From: Zoogloeaceae bacterium
Lineage (GTDB): Bacteria > Pseudomonadota > Gammaproteobacteria > Burkholderiales > Rhodocyclaceae
Length of the DNA stretch: 11,990 nucleotides
Assembly: GCA_015657735.1 (NCBI GenBank)
Contig: SSSX01000436.1
Location: 1 to 11,990, forward strand
Direction: 5' to 3'
The notes under the pieces: model-generated
Seen by the model: only the letters and a program-made list of their open reading frames with translations
Database searches by the model: none
Told to the model about the DNA's origin: nothing
Part shown: positions 1 through 5,790 of the stretch, piece after piece
Layout: every line of letters begins with the position of its first letter
How positions within the stretch are numbered: position 1 is the first letter of the stretch
Position numbers and translations under genes: made by a program

Positions 1-735
1 ATCTTCGTCGGCGGCACCGGCACCGGCAAGACCACCTCGCTGGCGGCGATGGTCGATTACCGCAACGAAAAGACCTTCGGCCACATCATCACGGTCGAAG
101 ACCCGATCGAGTTCGTGCACACCCACAAGAACTGCATCGTCACCCAGCGCGAGGTCGGCATCGACACCGACTCCTGGGAGCCGGCCCTGAAAAACACCCT
201 GCGCCAGGCGCCCGACGTGATCCTGATGGGCGAAATCCGCGACCGCGACACGATGGACTACGCCATCGCCTTCGCCGAAACCGGCCACCTGTGCCTCGCC
301 ACGCTGCACGCCAACAGCGCCAACCAGGCCATCGACCGGATCGTCAACTTCTTCCCCGAAGAACGTCGCCACCAGCTGCTGATGGACCTGTCGCTGAACC
401 TGCGCGCGCTGATCTCCCAGCGCCTGCTGCCGATGTGCGACCGCAAGGGCCGCGTGCCGGCCGTCGAGGTGATGCTCAACTCGCCGCTGATCTCGGACCT
501 GATCTTCAAGGGCGAGATTCCGGGCATCAAGGAGGTCATGAAGCGCTCCAGCGACCTCGGCATGCAGACCTTCGACCAGAGCCTGTTCGACCTCTACGAG
601 CGCGGGCTGATCACCTACGAAGACGCGCTGCGCAACGCCGACTCGATGAACGACCTGCGCCTGCAGATCAAGCTGAAGAGCAAGCGCGGCGACCGGGATG
701 TGCTCTCGGGCATCCAGAACCTCGACATCGTCTGA
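1..735 (+). CDS. pilU: Twitching motility ATPase PilU (5' end missing)
   Basis: Hexameric secretion-type ATPase at the cytoplasmic base of type IV pili; PilU works beside PilT to power pilus retraction. The gene runs off the left edge, and the visible 244 residues (frame 1) hold the ATPase core and C-terminus. They show Walker A GGTGTGKTTS (4-13), the Asp box TVEDPIEF (31-38), Walker B DVILMGEIRD (72-81), and the His box TGHLCLATLHANSANQ (94-109). The C-terminal half keeps the GMQTFDQSLFDL stretch shared by PilT and PilU. The calls QREVG, FFPEERR and KEVMKRS, with a tail ending in an extended KLKSKRGD segment, fit PilU better than PilT, which usually has an AIRNLIRE-type stretch. The start codon and N-terminal PAS-like domain lie outside the window. 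Any pilT partner would be expected just upstream, unseen here. The gene converges on the methyltransferase at 862-2025. Confidence 0.93.
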   Translation: MFVGGTGTGKTTSLAAMVDYRNEKTFGHIITVEDPIEFVHTHKNCIVTQREVGIDTDSWEPALKNTLRQAPDVILMGEIRDRDTMDYAIAFAETGHLCLATLHANSANQAIDRIVNFFPEERRHQLLMDLSLNLRALISQRLLPMCDRKGRVPAVEVMLNSPLISDLIFKGEIPGIKEVMKRSSDLGMQTFDQSLFDLYERGLITYEDALRNADSMNDLRLQIKLKSKRGDRDVLSGIQNLDIV

Positions 736-861
736 AGGCGCCCATAAAGCTACTGCGCGGCCCGATCTCGCGACTGCGGTGCTCGCCGTACTCCAGTACG
801 GCTGTGCGTCTCGTCGCAGCCTCGAAGCGCTCGCTACGCTTTCTGCCCCCGTTCAAGCCGC
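736..861. repeat. Intergenic inverted-repeat block between convergent genes
   Basis: These 126 bases separate the pilU stop from the methyltransferase stop and carry several dyads. The clearest is a perfect 7-bp stem with a 4-base loop, gccgtac-tcca-gtacggc at 785-802. Outer arms can pair around it (gcgac 770-774 with gtcgc 813-817, or ctgcg 774-778 with cgcag 815-819), giving a longer branched fold. A second small hairpin, aagcg/cgctt, lies at 825-841. There is no U-tract typical of an intrinsic terminator on either strand. Position between two convergent 3' ends and the nested dyads fit a REP/BIME-like dispersed element or a two-way transcription barrier. Whether it is repeated elsewhere in the genome cannot be seen from one window. 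Confidence 0.5.
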
Positions 862-2025
862 CTAGGTTTCCGATTCCGACGGCTTCGGCTTGCGGGCTGA
901 GCCGGTCACCATCAGGTATTCGAACAGCCGGCATTCGATGGCGCCGTTGAACAGCGGCGTGCGTTTGCTCGGCTTGAGGCGGACGCCTTTCGGCAGGGCC
1001 GGGTCGCCGGTGAAGAAGTAGCAGCGCCAGCCGCTCCAGTTGGCTTTCAGCGCGTCGCCGAGTTTGGGGTACAGCACTTCGAGTTCCGAGCTGTCCGACA
1101 GGCGCACGCCGTAGGGCGGGTTGGCGACCAGCACCCCGGCAGCGGCCGGGGCGCGGCGTTCGAGAAGGTCGGCGCGTTCGAGTTCGACGCAGTCTTCCAG
1201 GCCGGCGCTGCGCAGGTTCACGAAAGTCTTGCGCACCTGGGCTTCGAGAATGTCCGAACCGTAGATCGCCAGCGGCCGCGGCGCCTGGCGGCGGGCCTCG
1301 GCGGCCTGGCGGAGCGGATGCCAGACGTCCCGCTCGTAGTGCTTGAAACGCTCGAACGCGAAGTGGCGGCCGAGGCCCGGCGCCACGTCCAGCGCCATCT
1401 GCGCCGCTTCGATCAGGAAGGTGCCGCTGCCGCACATCGGGTCGCACAGCGCCTCCTCGCCGGGCCGCCAGCCGGTCAGGCGCAGGATGCCGGCGGCGAG
1501 GTTTTCCTTCAGCGGCGCCTCGACCGCCGCCTGCTTGAAACCGCGCTTGTAGAGCGGATCGCCGGACGTATCGAGGTAAAGCGTCACCGTGTCGGCCGAC
1601 AGAAAGGCGTGGATGCGCATGTCCGGCGCCTGGGTATTGACGTTCGGCCGCCGCCCCGCGACGGTGCGGAAGTGGTCGCAGACGGCGTCCTTGATCTTCA
1701 GCGTGACGAACTCCAGGCTGCGCAGCGGCGACTTGTGGGCGGTGACGAAGACGCGGATCGTCTGCTCGGGCGTGAACCAGCGCGCCCAGGTCGGGGCGTA
1801 GGCGATGCGATAGACGTCCTCCTCGCTGCGGTAGCGGCCCATCGAAATCTGCCACAGCACGCGGGTGGCGAGGCGGCTTTCGAGGTTCGCGCGGTAACAC
1901 AGCGCCCAGTCGCCGGCGAACTGGACGCCGCCGGGCACGACTTTCGGGTCGGAGGCGCCGAGATCGCGGAGTTCGTCGGCAAGAAGCGGCTCAAGGCCGC
2001 GGGGACAGGGGGCAAAGAAGTTCAA
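862..2025 (-). CDS. THUMP-domain class I SAM-dependent RNA guanine-N2 methyltransferase (RlmL N-terminal type)
   Basis: Predicted RNA methyltransferase of the UPF0020/RlmL family, which makes N2-methylguanosine in 23S rRNA. The 387-residue product has an N-terminal ferredoxin-like plus THUMP region (about 1-155), then a Rossmann methyltransferase domain. Motif I is DPMCGSGTFLIEAA (195-208) and the catalytic motif is NPPYG (302-306), as expected for base-N methylation. It lacks the second, RlmK-like half found in the long E. coli RlmL, so it is the short form. Start choice: the open frame extends upstream to 2277, but that extension is Arg/Pro-rich, overlaps hemJ out of frame and has no family character. 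TTG at 2025 gives MNFFAPCPRGLEPLLADEL, which matches the usual beginning of the family (MN-x-FA...RGLE). No strong Shine-Dalgarno is visible. It is the last gene of a three-gene minus-strand run, 32 nt after the hemJ stop. Confidence 0.85.
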   Translation of the reverse strand: MNFFAPCPRGLEPLLADELRDLGASDPKVVPGGVQFAGDWALCYRANLESRLATRVLWQISMGRYRSEEDVYRIAYAPTWARWFTPEQTIRVFVTAHKSPLRSLEFVTLKIKDAVCDHFRTVAGRRPNVNTQAPDMRIHAFLSADTVTLYLDTSGDPLYKRGFKQAAVEAPLKENLAAGILRLTGWRPGEEALCDPMCGSGTFLIEAAQMALDVAPGLGRHFAFERFKHYERDVWHPLRQAAEARRQAPRPLAIYGSDILEAQVRKTFVNLRSAGLEDCVELERADLLERRAPAAAGVLVANPPYGVRLSDSSELEVLYPKLGDALKANWSGWRCYFFTGDPALPKGVRLKPSKRTPLFNGAIECRLFEYLMVTGSARKPKPSESET

Positions 2026-2057
2026 GGCAGCAGGTCCGGAAAATTCAGCGATCGGGA

Positions 2058-2474
2058 TCAGAACGGCTTCAGCACGACGAGGAACACGCAGGCGAACAGC
2101 ACCAGCACCGGCACTTCGTTGAAGAAGCGGTACCACACGTGGCTGCGGGTGTTGCGGCCGGCGGCGAAGTCGCGCATCAGGCGGCCGCAGTAGAGGTGAT
2201 AGACGATCAGCAGGGTCACCAGCCCGGTCTTGGCGTGCACCCAGCCGCCGGCAACGCCGAAGCCGAACCACAGCCACATGCCGAGACCGACGGCGAGGAT
2301 GCCCAGCGGCGTCATGAAGCGGTAGAGCTTGTGCTCCATCAGCGCGAGGCGCTCGGTGGTGGCGCGGTCGCTGACCATCGCGTGATTGACGAACAGGCGT
2401 GGCAGGTAGAACAGGCCGGCGAACCAGCTGGTGACGAAGATGATGTGCAGCGCTTTGATGCTCAGATAAAGCAT
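2058..2474 (-). CDS. hemJ: HemJ-family protoporphyrinogen IX oxidase (UPF0093/CopD-like membrane protein)
   Basis: Small inner-membrane haem-binding protein; the HemJ family oxidises protoporphyrinogen IX to protoporphyrin IX, the penultimate step of haem synthesis. The 138-residue product matches the usual family length and has about four hydrophobic segments (roughly 4-24, 54-72, 82-97 and 121-136). Family signatures are visible: ALHIIFVTSWFAGLFYLPRL near the N-terminus with His10 as a likely haem ligand, a central HAKTGLVTLL stretch, and a C-terminal RFFNEVPVLVL...VVLKPF. An in-frame ATG at 2525 would add 17 residues lying inside the preceding gene's 3' end; I chose ATG 2474 because the family begins MLYLxIKALH. 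It sits 25 nt after the epimerase stop and 32 nt before the methyltransferase start, so co-transcription is likely. Function rests on family resemblance; some annotations simply say CopD family. Confidence 0.85.
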   Translation of the reverse strand: MLYLSIKALHIIFVTSWFAGLFYLPRLFVNHAMVSDRATTERLALMEHKLYRFMTPLGILAVGLGMWLWFGFGVAGGWVHAKTGLVTLLIVYHLYCGRLMRDFAAGRNTRSHVWYRFFNEVPVLVLFACVFLVVLKPF

Positions 2475-2499
2475 GGATTCGACTCGGAGAACAAGGGAT

Positions 2500-3396
2500 T
2501 CAGGAAACCGCCGGGCGGCCGGCACCGAGCGCAGCGGCGACCGTCGGGTAGCGCAGCCGCACGCGCAGCTCGCGCTTGATGCGCGCGTTCTTCAGGCGGC
2601 GCGACTCGGACATGAACGACAGGGTCAGCGGCGACAGGCGCCCGCCGAGCTCGGCCCGCGGCAGTCGCGGCGGCCGCGGCAGGCCGACCGCATCGGCGAC
2701 CAGATCGAAATACTCGCCCATCTGCAGCACGCTGTCGTCCGACGCGTTATAGACCCGGTTCGGGCGGCCGCGGAACAGGGTCAGGCCGAGCAGGCGCGCC
2801 AGATCGTCGGCGTGGATGTGGTTGGTGAACACGTCGTCGGCGGCGGCCAGCACCGGTTCGCCCTTCTGCAGCCGGGCGAGCGGCAGACGCCCGGCCGAAT
2901 CGTAGATGCCCGGCGCCCGCAGCACGCTGACCCGGCAGCCGCTGCGCCGCCCGAAGCGCCTGAGGTGACATTCCGCTGCAACGCGGCGCAGCGCGCGTGC
3001 CGAGGCCGGACGCGGGCCGCGCGTCTCGTCGAGCCACGCACCGCCACAGTCGCCATAGACGCCGGTGGTACTTATATAGACTAGCCGTCGTGGTAGACTC
3101 CCGCGATGCGTCAGCGCCGCGAGGAGCCGGCGGGTGCGCGGATCGTCATTGCCCATATTGGGCGGCGGTGCGCAGTGGAGCACGTAGTCGGCAATCCCGG
3201 CCAGGCGGGCCAGGCTTTCGGGCCGGTCGAGGTCGGCGACCAGCGGCGTCGCGCCGAGCGCGCGCAGCCTTCCGCACTCTTCCGGCCGGCGCACGACGGC
3301 GCAGACGCGGAAGCGGCGGACCAGCCACGGCACGATCCGGCAGGCCACGTCGCCGCTGCCCACGATCAGCACCTGCTTCATTTTTCGGCGTTTCAT
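2500..3396 (-). CDS. YeeZ-like NAD(P)-dependent epimerase/dehydratase family protein
   Basis: Extended SDR-fold protein of 298 residues whose substrate is not known. The nucleotide-binding loop reads VLIVGSGDVA (9-18), so the third glycine of the usual GxxGxxG is alanine. The active-site strand reads VYISTTGVYGD (106-116), which keeps the Ser/Thr and Tyr found in YeeZ-type proteins. The usual YxxxK dyad is absent: the matching helix is ARALRRVAAE (133-142). VLRAPGIYD (about 168-176) and NHIHADDLARL (about 201-211) are also family-typical. Two starts are possible, ATG 3396 (MKRRKMKQV) and ATG 3381 (MKQVLIVG). The second gives the conventional beginning of this family and leaves a short leader after the promoter-like element at 3403-3411. 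It heads the minus-strand run and is divergent from the reductase at 3424, with only 27 nt between the outer start codons. Catalytic activity is uncertain because of the missing lysine. Confidence 0.8.
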   Translation of the reverse strand: MKRRKMKQVLIVGSGDVACRIVPWLVRRFRVCAVVRRPEECGRLRALGATPLVADLDRPESLARLAGIADYVLHCAPPPNMGNDDPRTRRLLAALTHRGSLPRRLVYISTTGVYGDCGGAWLDETRGPRPASARALRRVAAECHLRRFGRRSGCRVSVLRAPGIYDSAGRLPLARLQKGEPVLAAADDVFTNHIHADDLARLLGLTLFRGRPNRVYNASDDSVLQMGEYFDLVADAVGLPRPPRLPRAELGGRLSPLTLSFMSESRRLKNARIKRELRVRLRYPTVAAALGAGRPAVS

Positions 3397-3402
3397 CCAG
3401 CG

Positions 3403-3411
3403 ATTATCTCA
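3403..3411 (-). promoter_or_regulatory. Extended -10 promoter candidate for the minus-strand epimerase-hemJ-methyltransferase run
   Basis: Read on the minus strand, the bases are TGA-GATAAT: a five-of-six match to TATAAT preceded by the TGn extension that can replace a -35 box. No good -35 is seen 17 nt upstream. A start site 7 nt beyond the hexamer would fall at about 3396, on the first ATG of the epimerase, which favours ATG 3381 or leaderless translation. It lies in the 27-nt gap between divergent genes. Confidence 0.4.
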
Positions 3412-3423
3412 CGGCCATCCACC

Positions 3424-4452
3424 ATGTCGTTCCAGGTCACCCTTCAGCCCAGCGGCCTCGCCTTTCCGGCCGACGCCGACGAAACCATCCTCGAAGCCGC
3501 GCTCGCCGCCGGCCTGCTGCTGCCCTACAGCTGCCGCGACGGCGCCTGCGGCGTCTGCAAGAGCAAGGTGATCGCCGGCGAACTGGATCTGGGCCGCTTC
3601 GGCGAAGCAACCCTCACCGACGCCGACCGCGCCGCCGGCATGGCCCTGCTGTGCTGCGCCCACCCCCGCTCCGACCTGCTCCTCGAAGTACGCCAGGTCG
3701 GCCGCGCCGGCGACATCCCGGTCAAGAAGCTGCCGTGCCGCGTGCAGAAACTCAGCCGCCCGGCCGACGACGTGATCGTCCTCGAACTCAAGCTGCCGGC
3801 CAGCGAGAAGTTCCAGTTCGTCGCCGGCCAGTACATCGACTTCCTGCTCGCCGACGGCAAGCGCCGCAGCTTCTCGATCGCCAACGCCCCCGAGGTCGGC
3901 GACCATCTCGAACTGCACATCCGCCTCGTCCCCGGCGGCCAGTTCACCACCCATGTCTTCGAGAAGCTCAAGGAAAAGGACATCCTGCGTTTCGAAGGCC
4001 CGCTGGGCAGCTTCCGTCTGTGCGAAAGCTCGCCGAAACCGGTGATCCTGCTCGCCGGCGGCACCGGCTTCGCGCCGATCAAGAGCATCGTCGAGCACGC
4101 CATCGCCACCGGCCTGACGCGGTCGATGACCCTCTACTGGGGCAGCCGCGACCTCGCCGGGCTGTATCAGATCGACCTCGCCCGCGGCTGGGAGCAGCGC
4201 CTGCCTGGTTTCCGCTGCGTGCCGGTGCTGTCCGACAGCCCTGCCGGCGACGGCTGGAGCGGTCGCACCGGCCTTGCCCACGCCGCGCTGATGGCCGATC
4301 TGCCCGACCTGTCCGGCCACGAGGTGTACGCCTGCGGCTCCCCGGCCATGATCGACGCCGCCCGTGCCGACCTCACCGGACACTGCAAGCTGCCGGCCGA
4401 CGCCTTCTTCGCCGACGCCTTCAGCTTTTCGAACGACGCCAAGGCCGCCTGA
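3424..4452 (+). CDS. 2Fe-2S/FAD-dependent NAD(P)H oxidoreductase, CDP-6-deoxy-3,4-glucoseen reductase-like
   Basis: Iron-sulphur flavoprotein reductase of 342 residues that would pass electrons from NAD(P)H through FAD to a plant-type 2Fe-2S cluster and on to a partner. Domain order is ferredoxin (1-90), FNR-like FAD domain (about 100-200), NAD domain (about 205-335). Cluster cysteines are Cys37, Cys42, Cys45 (SCRDGACGVC) and Cys77 (LLCCAHP). The FAD-binding motif is RSFS (148-151), followed by GPLGSF (192-197). The NAD site shows AGGTGFAPIKS (211-221) and ACGSPAMID (303-311). This is the architecture of AscD/RfbI and of phenol or toluene mono-oxygenase reductases. No oxygenase or deoxysugar genes are nearby, so the acceptor is unknown. 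ATG 3424 is chosen because the ferredoxin domain begins there; the upstream open frame is antisense to the epimerase. No clear Shine-Dalgarno is visible. Confidence 0.88.
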   Translation: MSFQVTLQPSGLAFPADADETILEAALAAGLLLPYSCRDGACGVCKSKVIAGELDLGRFGEATLTDADRAAGMALLCCAHPRSDLLLEVRQVGRAGDIPVKKLPCRVQKLSRPADDVIVLELKLPASEKFQFVAGQYIDFLLADGKRRSFSIANAPEVGDHLELHIRLVPGGQFTTHVFEKLKEKDILRFEGPLGSFRLCESSPKPVILLAGGTGFAPIKSIVEHAIATGLTRSMTLYWGSRDLAGLYQIDLARGWEQRLPGFRCVPVLSDSPAGDGWSGRTGLAHAALMADLPDLSGHEVYACGSPAMIDAARADLTGHCKLPADAFFADAFSFSNDAKAA

Positions 4453-4481
4453 GGCCGGAACCCTTCTCCCGGACCCCGCCC

Positions 4482-5621
4482 ATGAGCAACAGCGTGCTGA
4501 TCACCCGCGAGCCGGTCATCAACAAGCAACACAAGATCACCGCCAACCGGCTGGTCGTCCATGCCGCCTCGGTCGCCCAGGCGGTCGACGCCCTGACCGG
4601 CCTCGCCGACGTGTGGCCCACCACCCACCCGGTCTTCATCAGCCTCTACAAGCTGGTGCCGACCCCCGACCTGCTCAACTGGCACGCCCCGGCCAACGCG
4701 ATGGTCGAGATTCCGAACCAGGCCATCGCCCATCCGCTGACCCTGGCGCTGATCCCGCAGCTGCAGGGCGCCGGCATCAGCCTCAACCTCACCTGGTATC
4801 AGAGCGACACGCCGTTGCCGCCCGACATCAACTGGCGCTTCGTGATCATCGACGCCCGCCGCCAGCCATTGCCGGCCGACCCGCCGGGCCTCGCCATCGC
4901 CTGGGGCCTGGCCGACGTGCCCGACTTCCGCAACGCCATCGCCACCGGCTACGACGGCGCCTCCGGCTGGTTCTTCCTCAACGGCGTCAAGAGCGACGGC
5001 AAGCTCGCCCCGTCTCACGCCCAGATCGTCCGGCTCCTCAACCTCGTGCGCCGCAACGCCGAAGTCAAGGACATCGAAACCGTCCTCAAGCAGGATGTGG
5101 CCCTGTCGTACAAGCTGCTGCGCTACATCAACTCGGCCGGCTTCGGGCTGATGTGCGAGATCCAGTCGTTCCGCCACGCGGTGAGCATCCTCGGCTACGA
5201 CAAGCTCAACAAATGGCTGTCGGTGCTGCTCGTCTCGGCCAGCCGCGACCCGTCGGCGCCGGCGCTGATGCAGACCGCCATCGCCCGCGGCCGCTTCATG
5301 GAACAGATCGGTGCCGCCTTCTTCGACAAGGGCGAACTGGACAACCTGTTCATCACCGGCGCCTTCTCGATGCTCCACCTGCTGCTCGGCGCCAGCCTGC
5401 AGTCGGCGCTCGACGAAATGCACCTGCCGGCCCCGATCTGCGACGCCCTGCTCGGCGGCGAAGGCGTCTATGCCCCCTTCCTGAAGCTCGCCCGGGCCCT
5501 CGAGAACTTCGACGACAAGATCCTCGCCGCGCTGGCGAAGGATCTGCACATCACACCGGAGCAGATCAACCGCGCGCATCTTGAAGCCCTCGCCTTCGCC
5601 GACAGCCTGCAGTTCGGCTAG
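4482..5621 (+). CDS. Degenerate EAL-HDOD signalling protein
   Basis: Protein of 379 residues with the layout of EAL-HDOD (YuxH/CdgJ-type) regulators. The N-terminal part (about 5-170) follows the EAL fold path, from LITREPVINKQHKITANRL to GWFFLNG near 162-168. The residues that define catalysis are gone: the EAL position reads NRL, the N-x-S strand reads ISLYKL, and no DDFG or KID motif is found. The HDOD part (about 178-379) is well marked: LLNLVRRNAEVKDIETVLKQD, LSYKLLRYINSAGFG, and HAVSILGYDKLNKWL. The HD pair common in HDOD proteins is replaced (AFSMLHLLLG near 294-303). It is therefore predicted to act by binding rather than hydrolysis; relatives influence motility and c-di-GMP output. 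It starts 29 nt after the reductase stop and may share its transcript. ATG 4482 fits the usual family beginning; no strong Shine-Dalgarno precedes it. Confidence 0.85.
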   Translation: MSNSVLITREPVINKQHKITANRLVVHAASVAQAVDALTGLADVWPTTHPVFISLYKLVPTPDLLNWHAPANAMVEIPNQAIAHPLTLALIPQLQGAGISLNLTWYQSDTPLPPDINWRFVIIDARRQPLPADPPGLAIAWGLADVPDFRNAIATGYDGASGWFFLNGVKSDGKLAPSHAQIVRLLNLVRRNAEVKDIETVLKQDVALSYKLLRYINSAGFGLMCEIQSFRHAVSILGYDKLNKWLSVLLVSASRDPSAPALMQTAIARGRFMEQIGAAFFDKGELDNLFITGAFSMLHLLLGASLQSALDEMHLPAPICDALLGGEGVYAPFLKLARALENFDDKILAALAKDLHITPEQINRAHLEALAFADSLQFG

Positions 5622-5691
5622 GCGGAAGTCCGCGCCGCCCGGGGACCGGCGCAAACTCTGCGCATGCTTGCGAACTGGGTCACGTTCGCCC

Positions 5692-5719
5692 GCCCGCAGC
5701 CCGGCGCGGGCAAACTTTT
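5692..5719 (+). terminator. Weak intrinsic terminator candidate after the EAL-HDOD gene
   Basis: A perfect 6-bp GC stem, gcccgc (5692-5697) with gcgggc (5706-5711), carries an 8-base loop and is followed by aaactttt. The T-run is short and offset by AAAC, so termination would be inefficient or accidental. It lies 70 nt after the stop at 5621 and before the promoter-like element at 5749. Confidence 0.3.
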
Positions 5720-5748
5720 GTCACAGGTGGAGGCCGGGAGGGTACGGT

Positions 5749-5754
5749 TAGAAT
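5749..5754 (+). promoter_or_regulatory. -10-like element upstream of the HDOD-kinase gene
   Basis: TAGAAT, in the context gttagaatcc, resembles sigma70-type -10 boxes. No convincing -35 lies at 16-18 nt; TTGTCA at 5718-5723 is 25 nt away, too far. Initiation near 5761 would give a leader of about 30 nt containing the dyad at 5756-5787. It is also the start of the most AT-rich patch in the window. Confidence 0.3.
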
Positions 5755-5755
5755 C

Positions 5756-5787
5756 CAAAGCACTAAATTTGCGAAATATGTGCTTTG
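5756..5787. promoter_or_regulatory. AT-rich inverted repeat overlapping the HDOD-kinase leader
   Basis: Outer arms caaagcac (5756-5763) and gtgctttg (5780-5787) are a perfect 8-bp inverted repeat. Inside them, attt (5767-5770) and aaat (5774-5777) pair around gcg. The two stems are offset by one base, so the hairpin has a small internal bulge. The site begins just after the TAGAAT element and ends 3 nt before ATG 5791. It could be an operator for a dimeric repressor or an RNA hairpin near the start codon. There is no T-run after it, so it is unlikely to be a terminator. Confidence 0.45.
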
Positions 5788-5790
5788 TTC

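Noticed and set aside
1318..2193. Plus-strand frame opposite the methyltransferase
   Set aside because: Arg/Gly/Ala-rich antisense shadow of a gene with intact DPMCGSGT and NPPYG motifs.
3106..3423. N-terminal extension of the 2Fe-2S reductase
   Set aside because: It is antisense to the epimerase and has no domain. The ferredoxin domain starts at ATG 3424.
2997..4481. Upstream extension of the EAL-HDOD frame through the reductase gene
   Set aside because: The extension is Arg/Pro-rich shadow sequence. The family N-terminus begins at ATG 4482, so this is not a fusion protein.
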